From Myxococcales bacterium (GTDB lineage: Bacteria; Myxococcota_A; Polyangia; Polyangiales; Polyangiaceae): DNA of 64,000 nt. The DNA lies in the NCBI GenBank assembly GCA_016191785.1, contig JACPVJ010000079.1, forward strand, positions 1 through 64,000, read 5' to 3'. Positions 57,297-64,000 of the stretch are shown here, piece by piece. Made by a program: the position numbers and the translations under genes. Under the pieces are notes generated by a model. It worked only from the letters and a program-made list of their open reading frames with translations, ran no database searches and was not told the DNA's origin. Within the stretch, counting starts at the first letter, position 1, and every line of letters begins with the position of its first letter.

Positions 57297-58748
57297 TCAG
57301 GCGCGCGAGTCGGGTCGGGCTTTCTTCTTGCCGCTCCGCTTGCGCCCGCGTGCAGGCGGCTCGGCCGCCGGCTCGTCGAGCTCGGCGAGCGCGTCGCGGA
57401 TCGCCGCGGCGAACAGATCCAGGTCGGGGACCGCGTCCCAGTCCCCGGTGAGCCCGAAGCCGAGCGCGCCGTCGTACGACAGGACCGCGACCCCCAGCGG
57501 GTTCTGGGCGAACACCGGCACATAGGGGAACGCCTCGAGCATCCGCGCGCCCCTCAAATAGAGTGGGAACTGCGGGCCGGGCACGTTGGTGACGACCAGA
57601 TTCACCATCCGCTGCAGGGCCACGGCCCGCCCCACCAGCGAGAGCAGCGTGGGGGGCGCGTACTCGCCGAGCTGCACCCAGAACTCCGCGCCCACCGCCT
57701 GCCGAGAGCGTTTCAGATCCGTCATGCGATCGCGTAGACGGGCGAGCCGCGCCACGGGGTCGGCCTCGCCGACCGGCAGCTCGGCCGCGATCATGCTCAC
57801 CTTGTTGCCCCATGTCCGTGCCTGCGACGCGTCGCGCACGCTGACGGGCACCATCGCCTTCATCACCAAACCCTCGACGCTCTCGCCCCGTGCGAGCAGC
57901 AGCTTGCGCAGGGCGCTGGTGACCAGCGAGAGCACGACGTCGTTGACCGTGCAGTCGTGCCGCTTTCGCACGCGCTTCACGTCCGAGAGCGACAGCCGCA
58001 CGACCTGGTAACGGCGGTGCGCGCCCAGCTGCGCGTTCAAGCTGGTGCGCGGCATGACCTCCGCCGCTGCCCGCCCGAAAGACTTGATGCCGTCGAGCAC
58101 CTCACGCGCCTTGTCGGCCAGCTGATCGCGCGCCTCGGGATCGCCCCAGACCCGGAGCGCCGCGTCCCGCAGTTGCCGCGGGCGCTCGCGGAGCTCGAGC
58201 AACGCGTCTCGGGTCAGCTCCGCGTCGCTGGGCTCGGGCTCGGGCGACCACGGCTCTGGCGCCGTCCGCGGCGCGTCTGGCGCGAAGTCGAGCAGCACCG
58301 TTCCCAGATCGACGCCACTCACCCCGTCGATCAGGCAGTGGTGGGTCTTCTGGATCAAACCCCGACGCCCGTCCTCGAGATCGAAGACCCACATCTCCCA
58401 GAGCGGCTTCCGGCGATCGAGGGGCTGGCTCATGACCCGACCCATCAGCGCCAGCGCCTCGCGCTCGCCGCGCGGCTTGGGTAGACCGGTCCAGCGCACG
58501 TGGAAACGCAAATCGAAGTGGGGGTCGTCCACCCACACCGGGCGGTGCAGCCCCCCCGGAACGAAGCGCACCTTCTTGCGGAAGCGCGGCACGTAGTGGA
58601 GGCGGCTCTGGATGTGATCGAAGATGTCGGCTTCGCCGATGCCGTTGTCCTCGAAGAACAGCAGCGAGCCCACGTGCATGTGGGCGGTCGGGCTCTCGGC
58701 GTAGAGAAATGCGCAGTCGAGCGCAGAGAGGCGTTCGAAGCGGCTCAT
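57297..58748 (-). CDS. wax ester synthase/diacylglycerol acyltransferase (WS/DGAT)
   Basis: 483 residues, normal length. The catalytic HHxxxDG is in QKTHHCLIDGVSG near residue 135. The N-terminus LSALDCAFLYAESPTAHMHVG and the C-terminal VVTNVPGPQFPLYLRGA motif are typical. It transfers acyl groups from acyl-CoA to fatty alcohol or diacylglycerol, making storage lipid, using CoA esters from enzymes encoded elsewhere in the window. The C-terminal 30 residues are Lys/Arg-rich. Confidence 0.94.
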   Translation of the reverse strand: MSRFERLSALDCAFLYAESPTAHMHVGSLLFFEDNGIGEADIFDHIQSRLHYVPRFRKKVRFVPGGLHRPVWVDDPHFDLRFHVRWTGLPKPRGEREALALMGRVMSQPLDRRKPLWEMWVFDLEDGRRGLIQKTHHCLIDGVSGVDLGTVLLDFAPDAPRTAPEPWSPEPEPSDAELTRDALLELRERPRQLRDAALRVWGDPEARDQLADKAREVLDGIKSFGRAAAEVMPRTSLNAQLGAHRRYQVVRLSLSDVKRVRKRHDCTVNDVVLSLVTSALRKLLLARGESVEGLVMKAMVPVSVRDASQARTWGNKVSMIAAELPVGEADPVARLARLRDRMTDLKRSRQAVGAEFWVQLGEYAPPTLLSLVGRAVALQRMVNLVVTNVPGPQFPLYLRGARMLEAFPYVPVFAQNPLGVAVLSYDGALGFGLTGDWDAVPDLDLFAAAIRDALAELDEPAAEPPARGRKRSGKKKARPDSRA

Positions 58749-58758
58749 GGCCCGAGCT

Positions 58759-60627
58759 TCAGCCGCCGTCGCCGCCCTCGGCGCCGCCGTCGGTCGGGGT
58801 CCCCACGCAGTTGCCGGTCTTGCAAGTCTTGCTCTGCGCCGTGCAGTCGTTGCCACAGGTGCCGCAGTTCTTGTTGTCCGTCTGCTTGTCGGTGCAGGTC
58901 GACCCACACCGATCCGGCGTGGGCGCGCTGCAGGTGAAGTCGCAGCTGCCGCTGACGCAAGTCGCGCTGCCGGTGCCCGCGCTCGGGCCCGGGCAATTGA
59001 TGCACGTGGTTCCGCAGGCCGTGGCGTCGGTGTCGGACTTGCACGCGGCGCCGCACTGGTGAAAGCCCGAGTTGCAGGTGATCTTGCACGAGCTCGCGGT
59101 GCAGTTGTTCACCCCGTTGGCCGGGTCGGTGCACACCGTCGAGCACCCCCCGCAGTGGTTCTTGTCGCTGGTCGGGTTGTAGCAGTCGCTGCCGCACTTC
59201 AGCGTGGTCGGCGCAGTGCAGGTGATGTTGCAGGTGCCCGCGCTGCAAATCGCATTTCCGCTGCCCGAGGACGGGCCGGGGCAGTTCGTGCAGGCGGCGC
59301 CGCAGGCGGTTGGGTCGTTGTTCGCCTTGCACTCGTTGCCGCACTTGTGGAAGCCGTTCTGACAGTTGAAGCCGCAGCCGCCCGAAGCGCAGGTCGCATT
59401 GCCGTTGGCGGGTGGGGTGCACTTGGTCCCGCAGTTGCCGCAGTAGTTGATGTCGGTCGAGGTGTTGACGCAGACCCCGCTGCAATTCGTCAACCCCGAG
59501 CCACAGCTCTCGGCGCAGGCGCCGTTGCTGCACACCACGCTGCCGCCCGAGGGCGCCTTGCAGACGTTCCCACAGGTGCCGCAGTTGTTCTTGTCTTGGC
59601 CGGTGTTGACCTCGCAGCCATTGGTCTTGTTGCCGTCGCAGTCGGTGAACCCGGGCTTGCACACGTCGTAGGTGCAGCTGCCCCCGACGCACTGTGCGGT
59701 CACGACGTTGAGGGGGTTGCATGCCTTGCCACACACCCCGCAGTGCAGCGGGTTGGTGTTGGTGTCGGTCTCGCACCCGTCGTCCACGTTGCCGTTGCAG
59801 TTTCCCCAGCCCGGGTTGCAGGCCAGCTTGCAGCTTCCCCCCTGGCACGTGGCGCTGGCGTGGTTCTCGTTGCAGGCCTTGCCGCAAGCGCCGCAGTTGA
59901 GCTTGTTGCCGCTGTTGATGTTCGTCTCGCAACCGTTGGCGTCGTTCGCGTCGCAGTTGGCGAACCCGCTGACACAGGTGGTGACCACGCAGACTTCTTG
60001 CGAGCACGCCTCTTGCGCGTTGGCCAGGTCGCACCCGTTGCCGCACGTCTTGCAGTTGCCGACGTCGGTGGCCACGTCGACCTCGCACCCGTTGGCCTTG
60101 TTGCCGTCGCAGTCGCGTCGCGTCAGGCACGACGTCGCGCCGGTCGGGCAGCACTCGTTCACCTCGCAGACGCCGGCGCTGCAAATCCAGCCCGGGCCCT
60201 TCGACGCCACGCAGTCGGTCGCGCAGTCACCACAGTGGTTCTTGTCACCGGTGAGGTCCGTCTCGCAGCCGTCCACCGGGTTGTTGTTGCAGTCGGCCCA
60301 CCCGTTGTCGCATTGGTCCACGGCGCAACTGCCGCTGTCGCACTTCGGGCTGGCGTGGGGCACGGCGCAGGGCTCGCACGAGGCCGCCTGACTGCAGCCG
60401 AGCTTCGGGTCGTCGGAGGTCAAGCAGAGCAGCTCGGTGGGCTTGTCCGGATCCGGGCAGACTTTCGACCCGGGGAAGCACTGCCCCCCGCCGAGCCCGC
60501 CACCGCCGTCGGTGGCGCCGGCACCCGAGTCGGCCTTCAGCCCACCCTCTTCGGTGACGCCGCAGCCGCCAAAGGCGGGCAAGAGCAGCGTTCCGAGGCC
60601 CAGGAAGATCAAAAAGCGCCGCACCAC
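58759..60627 (-). CDS. large cysteine-rich repeat lipoprotein
   Basis: 622 residues. The lipobox LPAFGGCG lies near residue 20, followed by a Gly/Asp linker. The rest is a chain of ~45-residue repeats with the shape 'CxxGxxDCDxxxxNGCExxxxxDxxNCGxCGxxC' (GDCATDCV, CGTCGNVCK, and others), at least ten copies. This kind of Cys-rich surface protein is frequent in myxobacteria and may be a disulfide-locked rod. The GTG start lies 9 nt after TAGTAA. Function unknown. Confidence 0.82.
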   Translation of the reverse strand: MVRRFLIFLGLGTLLLPAFGGCGVTEEGGLKADSGAGATDGGGGLGGGQCFPGSKVCPDPDKPTELLCLTSDDPKLGCSQAASCEPCAVPHASPKCDSGSCAVDQCDNGWADCNNNPVDGCETDLTGDKNHCGDCATDCVASKGPGWICSAGVCEVNECCPTGATSCLTRRDCDGNKANGCEVDVATDVGNCKTCGNGCDLANAQEACSQEVCVVTTCVSGFANCDANDANGCETNINSGNKLNCGACGKACNENHASATCQGGSCKLACNPGWGNCNGNVDDGCETDTNTNPLHCGVCGKACNPLNVVTAQCVGGSCTYDVCKPGFTDCDGNKTNGCEVNTGQDKNNCGTCGNVCKAPSGGSVVCSNGACAESCGSGLTNCSGVCVNTSTDINYCGNCGTKCTPPANGNATCASGGCGFNCQNGFHKCGNECKANNDPTACGAACTNCPGPSSGSGNAICSAGTCNITCTAPTTLKCGSDCYNPTSDKNHCGGCSTVCTDPANGVNNCTASSCKITCNSGFHQCGAACKSDTDATACGTTCINCPGPSAGTGSATCVSGSCDFTCSAPTPDRCGSTCTDKQTDNKNCGTCGNDCTAQSKTCKTGNCVGTPTDGGAEGGDGG

Positions 60628-60672
60628 GCCCTGAGCTTACTACGGGCGGGGCGCGCTTTCGAGCGCGGGCGG

Positions 60673-62055
60673 TCACTTGGCGAAGGCGCGGGTCAGCGCC
60701 GCGACGATCTGCGGGTCTTCCCCGGGAAAAACGCTGCGGGCGTCGAGCAAGAGCGCGCCCTCGACGACACGGCCGATCACGGCAGGCTCCCCGTTGCGCA
60801 GACGCTCGGCCAGGGCCTCGGGCGCCGGGCCGGCGATACGAAGCGCGACGGAACGAACGGGCGCCTCGGCCAGCGTGCCTCCCCCGATCGCCGCTTCGCT
60901 CTGCACCGTCTCGGCCGACACGCCGAGCTCACCCAGCGCTAGCCGCCACTGGTCGACTCGACGCTCGAGCTCGTCGATGCCGGCCGAGAGCAGCGCGTGC
61001 ACGGGGATGTCGCAGAGCGCGCCGCGACGGTACGCCTCCAGCACGGCCTCGACCGCGGCCAGGGCCAGCTTGTCGAGCCGGAGCGCGCGGGCCATCGGAT
61101 CGTCACGCAGCGCCCTGACCAGCTCCGCGCGCCCGGCCACGGCGCCGCCTTGTGGCCCGCCGAACAGCTTGTCGAGGCTGAAGCAGACCAGATCGGCGCC
61201 CGCCGCCAGGCAGGCCTGGACGCTGGGCTCCCGCGCGAGCTCGGAGCCGGCAACGGTCGGGGGCAGGTCCACCACCAGTCCGCCACCCAGGTCTTTGATC
61301 AAGGGGAGGCGTCGCGACTTGGCCAGGGCCGCCAGCTCGGACAGGGCCGGCCGCTCGGCGAAGCCGGTGATCTTGAAGTTGCTGGGGTGGACCCGGAGCA
61401 AGCAGGCCGTTCGCTCGCCGATGGCGCGCGCATAGTCGTCGACGCGGGTGCGGTTCGTCGTGCCGACCTCGACCAGCCGCGCGCCCGACCGCGCGAGCAC
61501 CTCGGGAATGCGGAAGCCCCCGCCGATCTCCACCAGCTCGCCCCGCGACACGATCACCTCTCGCCCCGCTGCCAGAGTCGAGAGCGCCAGCATGACGGCG
61601 GCTGCGTTGTTGTTGACCAGGACGACGTCCTCGGCAGACGTGAGCTCCGCCAGGCCGAGCTCGGCCTGGAGACCGCGGCGGGTTCGGACCCCGGTCGAGA
61701 GGTCGAGCTCCAGGGTCGAGTACCTCCCGGCGATTGCGGCGATTCGCTCGATGCTCGCCCGCGGCAAGGGCGCGCGGCCCAGGTTCGTGTGCAGAATCAC
61801 CCCGGTCGCGTTGACCACCGGCGCGAGCCCGGCCCGCAGCCGCACTTCGGCCCGCTCCCGCACCCGGGCCACGACCTCGGCCAGGGTCGCCGGCTCGGCG
61901 CCGGCCAGAGCCGCGCTCCGCGCTTCGGCGATCACGCTCCGCGCCAGCGCTGTGACGGCCTTCTTGCCGAGCGTGCCCCGAACGCCGGACAGCTCGGGGG
62001 CGTCGACCACCCGGTCGACCTTCGGCAGCTTCTGGAGCTCCACCGGGACGACCAT
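60673..62055 (-). CDS. selA: L-seryl-tRNA(Sec) selenium transferase SelA
   Basis: 460 residues, near the usual 463. The PLP lysine sits in CFSLDKLFGGPQGG, the SelA form of the motif; NATGVILHTNLGRAPLP, NNNAAAVMLALS and VGTTNRTRVDDY are also characteristic. It converts Ser-tRNA(Sec) to Sec-tRNA(Sec) using selenophosphate. selC and selB lie 7.5 kb upstream in this window; selD is not visible. Confidence 0.97.
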   Translation of the reverse strand: MVVPVELQKLPKVDRVVDAPELSGVRGTLGKKAVTALARSVIAEARSAALAGAEPATLAEVVARVRERAEVRLRAGLAPVVNATGVILHTNLGRAPLPRASIERIAAIAGRYSTLELDLSTGVRTRRGLQAELGLAELTSAEDVVLVNNNAAAVMLALSTLAAGREVIVSRGELVEIGGGFRIPEVLARSGARLVEVGTTNRTRVDDYARAIGERTACLLRVHPSNFKITGFAERPALSELAALAKSRRLPLIKDLGGGLVVDLPPTVAGSELAREPSVQACLAAGADLVCFSLDKLFGGPQGGAVAGRAELVRALRDDPMARALRLDKLALAAVEAVLEAYRRGALCDIPVHALLSAGIDELERRVDQWRLALGELGVSAETVQSEAAIGGGTLAEAPVRSVALRIAGPAPEALAERLRNGEPAVIGRVVEGALLLDARSVFPGEDPQIVAALTRAFAK

Positions 62056-62117
62056 AGCGGATTCGTCGGCTTGGAGCTTGCCCGCTCTCGGCTGATTCGA
62101 GGGACAATGGCCGAGAC

Positions 62118-62861
62118 GTGCACCGCGCCCTGACCGGCCTGGCCCTCTTGACCACCGCTTGCACGCCGGACGCGAGCCCGGTCGCGTCCGCGCGCGCCGC
62201 GGAGGCCGCCGACGCGTCTGGCGCCGAGGCGTCCGGCCCCGACGCCGCCGAGGCGGCCGCCCCGTCCCTGGTGGCCGACGCCGGACCGGCGCGCTCGAGC
62301 ACGTTGATCGTCAAGCGCGAGGGGGGCGGGGTGCCCGCTGCGCAGGCCCTGCGAGTCCTCCACGTCGGCGACTCGATGGCGCCGCTGGTCGGGAACTACC
62401 TGCGGCCGATCTTCGAAGCGAGCGGCCGCAGCTACTTCATCGAGACCGTGGTCTCGTCCAGCACGCTCGAGTGGGCCGGCAAAGGCCTGCTGCGAGAGGC
62501 AATGTACAAGTACGATCCCGAGCTGATCCTGATTTCGCTCGGCTCGAACGAGCTCTTCGACCCCAAGCCCGCACGACGCGGCGCGGCGGTGGAACAGATG
62601 GTGACCGAGACCCGCGGGCGCCCCTGCATGTGGATCGGGCCCCCGCTGTGGAAGCAGGACTCGGGGTTCGTCGAGGTGCTCAAGACGCACCTCGGGCACT
62701 GCCAGTTCTTCGACTCGTCGCGGCTCGAGCTCCCACGCATGGCCGACGGCCGGCACCCGAGCTGGACCGGGGGCTGGCGTTGGGCGGACGCAGTGTGGCG
62801 CGAGCTGGGGGGAACCGAGCCGGTTCCGACCGGGTCTCGGCCGAAGCTCACGCCGGACTGA
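62118..62861 (+). CDS. SGNH/GDSL-type lipoprotein
   Basis: 247 residues. A short signal peptide ends ALLTTACTP (lipobox). An Ala/Asp-rich linker leads to VLHVGDSMAPLVGNYL with the GDS nucleophile block, ISLGSNELFD (block III with Asn) and, near the end, a DGRHPSW Asp/His block. This set defines SGNH esterases/acetyltransferases, often acting on wall polysaccharides. The GTG start is short of a ribosome site. Confidence 0.83.
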   Translation: MHRALTGLALLTTACTPDASPVASARAAEAADASGAEASGPDAAEAAAPSLVADAGPARSSTLIVKREGGGVPAAQALRVLHVGDSMAPLVGNYLRPIFEASGRSYFIETVVSSSTLEWAGKGLLREAMYKYDPELILISLGSNELFDPKPARRGAAVEQMVTETRGRPCMWIGPPLWKQDSGFVEVLKTHLGHCQFFDSSRLELPRMADGRHPSWTGGWRWADAVWRELGGTEPVPTGSRPKLTPD

Positions 62862-63159
62862 ACAGACCGTCGACGACCGAGGCCGGCACGTTGCTGATGG
62901 TCATGCCCGAGAAGCTCAGATCGACGGCGACGGTCTTGCCCTTGTCGCCGGTCTGGACCGCGACCACCGAGAGCACTACGCCCTTCTTCACCTCGTAGCC
63001 CTGCACCGTGCAGGTGCGCTTCGCGCGCACGCGCATGCCAGGTCGATACTGCCCGCCCGGCGCCGCCTCGGCGACGCCCGCGTGGGTGCTCACCGCGGCC
63101 ACCGGGCCGAGCGCCGACGCCAAGACCAACCAGAACAGTGCTGCTCTCCGACTCGACAT
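62848..63159 (-). CDS. small secreted SH3-like protein
   Basis: 103 residues. The signal peptide ends near AGVAEA. The mature 70 residues (QYRPGMRVRAKRTCTVQGYE, then VKKGVVLSVVAVQTGDKGKT) form a compact beta domain of SH3-like style, with one Cys. GGAGAGG precedes the ATG. It overlaps the SGNH gene by 14 bp tail to tail. Function unknown. Confidence 0.62.
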   Translation of the reverse strand: MSSRRAALFWLVLASALGPVAAVSTHAGVAEAAPGGQYRPGMRVRAKRTCTVQGYEVKKGVVLSVVAVQTGDKGKTVAVDLSFSGMTISNVPASVVDGLFSPA

Positions 63160-63311
63160 GGTGACCTCTCCCCGACCGAGCCTGCCCGTGGCTCGGGGCG
63201 GAGAGTAGCGAACTGTCGGAGCTGGGCAAGTTGGGCGCACCTGACGCCAGGCGATGTGTCCGAGTTCCTGCGCTATTCCTGGAGGGCGGGGGGCGGCGTA
63301 ACGTTCGGGGC

Positions 63312-64000
63312 GTGACCTCCCGCAGCGCCATCGCCTTGGCCATCGCCCTCCAGACCTCGATCGCTGGAGCCGCGCCGTCGACGACGGTGCCGGACATCCC
63401 CTTCGAGAAGTACGCGCTCGACAACGGGCTCGAGGTCATCCTTCACCGCGACGCGTCGCTGCCGCTCGTGGCGGTCAACCTCTGGTACCACGTCGGCCCG
63501 GTCAACGAGCCGGCGAAGCGCTCGGGGTTCGCGCACCTCTTCGAGCACTTGATGTTCACCGGCAGCAAACACGTGGGAACGCGCTTCGACAAGCTGCTCG
63601 AGAGCGCCGGCGCCACCAACGTGAACGGGACCACGAGCTGGGATCGCACCAACTACTTCGAGACGGTGCCGCGCGAGCACTTGGAGCTCTGCCTGTGGCT
63701 CGAGAGCGACCGCATGGGGTTCTTCCTCGACACGCTCTCTGCCGAAGCGCTCGAGGTCCAGCGCGGAGTGGTGAAGAACGAACGGCGTCAGAGCTACGAA
63801 GACGCCCCCTACGGCAAGAGCACCCTCGAGCTCTTGGACACGCTCTTCCCTCCGGGTCACCCGTACCACGGCGCGGTGATCGGCTCGATGAGCGACCTCG
63901 ACGCCGCGAAGCGCTCCGATGCCGAGAGCTTCTTCCGGGCGTACTACGCGCCTTCGAACGCGACGCTGACCCTGGCGGGCGACTTCACCCCCGACCAGGC
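63312..64000 (+). CDS. M16-family zinc peptidase, 3' partial
   Basis: About 229 residues visible; the gene runs off the window. After a signal peptide, FEKYALDNGLEVILH opens the M16 domain; the inverted zinc site HLFEH (in FAHLFEHLMFTG) supplies both His and the catalytic Glu, and the third ligand Glu is in VVKNERRQSYEDAPYG. It is a periplasmic or outer-membrane-associated pitrilysin-like peptidase. GTG 63312 follows TAACGT by 7 nt. The second M16 half is expected to the right. Confidence 0.93.
   Translation, partial: MTSRSAIALAIALQTSIAGAAPSTTVPDIPFEKYALDNGLEVILHRDASLPLVAVNLWYHVGPVNEPAKRSGFAHLFEHLMFTGSKHVGTRFDKLLESAGATNVNGTTSWDRTNYFETVPREHLELCLWLESDRMGFFLDTLSAEALEVQRGVVKNERRQSYEDAPYGKSTLELLDTLFPPGHPYHGAVIGSMSDLDAAKRSDAESFFRAYYAPSNATLTLAGDFTPDQ

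Overview
The window is a very GC-rich chromosomal segment that reads as core-like DNA of a myxobacterium (phylum Myxococcota), most likely of the Polyangia/Sorangium side. The signs are abundant lipoproteins with glycine-, proline- or cysteine-rich linkers, FHA/sigma54 and membrane Ser/Thr kinases, a 212-residue LexA whose upstream DNA resembles the Myxococcus LexA box, and an RRM protein. The taxonomic call is inference from gene content. I see no prophage, integron, CRISPR array or insertion-sequence ends. The only mobile-related gene is a cut-off Rpn-type nuclease at the left edge.

Layout. 1-3.2 kb: Rpn nuclease and two lipoproteins. 3.2-8.8 kb: a translationally coupled pair of acyl-CoA dehydrogenases, a convergent glutamine amidotransferase, a dipeptide epimerase and a HAD 5'-nucleotidase. 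8.9-12.3 kb: ExbB-ExbD-TonB, a cNMP-binding protein and lexA. 12.5-17.7 kb: DUF4398 lipoprotein, OmpA lipoprotein, barrel-type protein and acyl-CoA ligase. 17.75-25.04 kb (minus): a seven-gene run (secreted protein, membrane sensor-like protein, FadL-like porin, RlmM, TrxB, uracil-DNA glycosylase, DUF2085) with several TGATG or TCAT-type start/stop overlaps. Upstream of it, 25.09-25.35 kb looks like an independent structured non-coding RNA on the minus strand. 25.5-31 kb: PglZ-like protein, TPP enzyme, a lipoprotein, and an RRM gene with a structured leader and two small proteins behind it. 31-38 kb (minus): cystathionine beta-synthase, HtrA, FHA-GAF-sigma54 activator, a repeat protein and GpsA. 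38-43.7 kb: lipoprotein, signal peptidase I, SH3 lipoprotein with a strong terminator, then tdh-kbl for threonine breakdown. 43.7-51 kb: small proteins, a beta-propeller-like lipoprotein, a PfkB kinase, a class V aminotransferase coupled to a hybrid histidine kinase, and a phosphoesterase. 51-62 kb: selenocysteine machinery (selC and selB divergent, selA 7.5 kb away) with a Ser/Thr kinase, a fused 2-oxoacid dehydrogenase E1, a WS/DGAT and a cysteine-rich lipoprotein in between. 62-64 kb: SGNH lipoprotein, small secreted protein and a cut-off M16 peptidase.

How it works together. ExbB/ExbD/TonB energise outer-membrane transport; FadL, acyl-CoA ligase, the dehydrogenases and WS/DGAT point to fatty-acid uptake, oxidation and storage. 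Tdh/Kbl turn threonine into glycine and acetyl-CoA. SelA, SelB and tRNA-Sec together show that UGA is read as selenocysteine, although no selenoprotein or selD is visible here.

Regulation. A recurring pattern is a TANNNT-like hexamer ending 6-10 nt before the start codon with no Shine-Dalgarno sequence. This suggests that many transcripts are leaderless. The best case is lexA: TTGACG-N17-TAGCCT with a LexA-box-like sequence inside the spacer. All functional calls come from reading the sequence; no searches were run.
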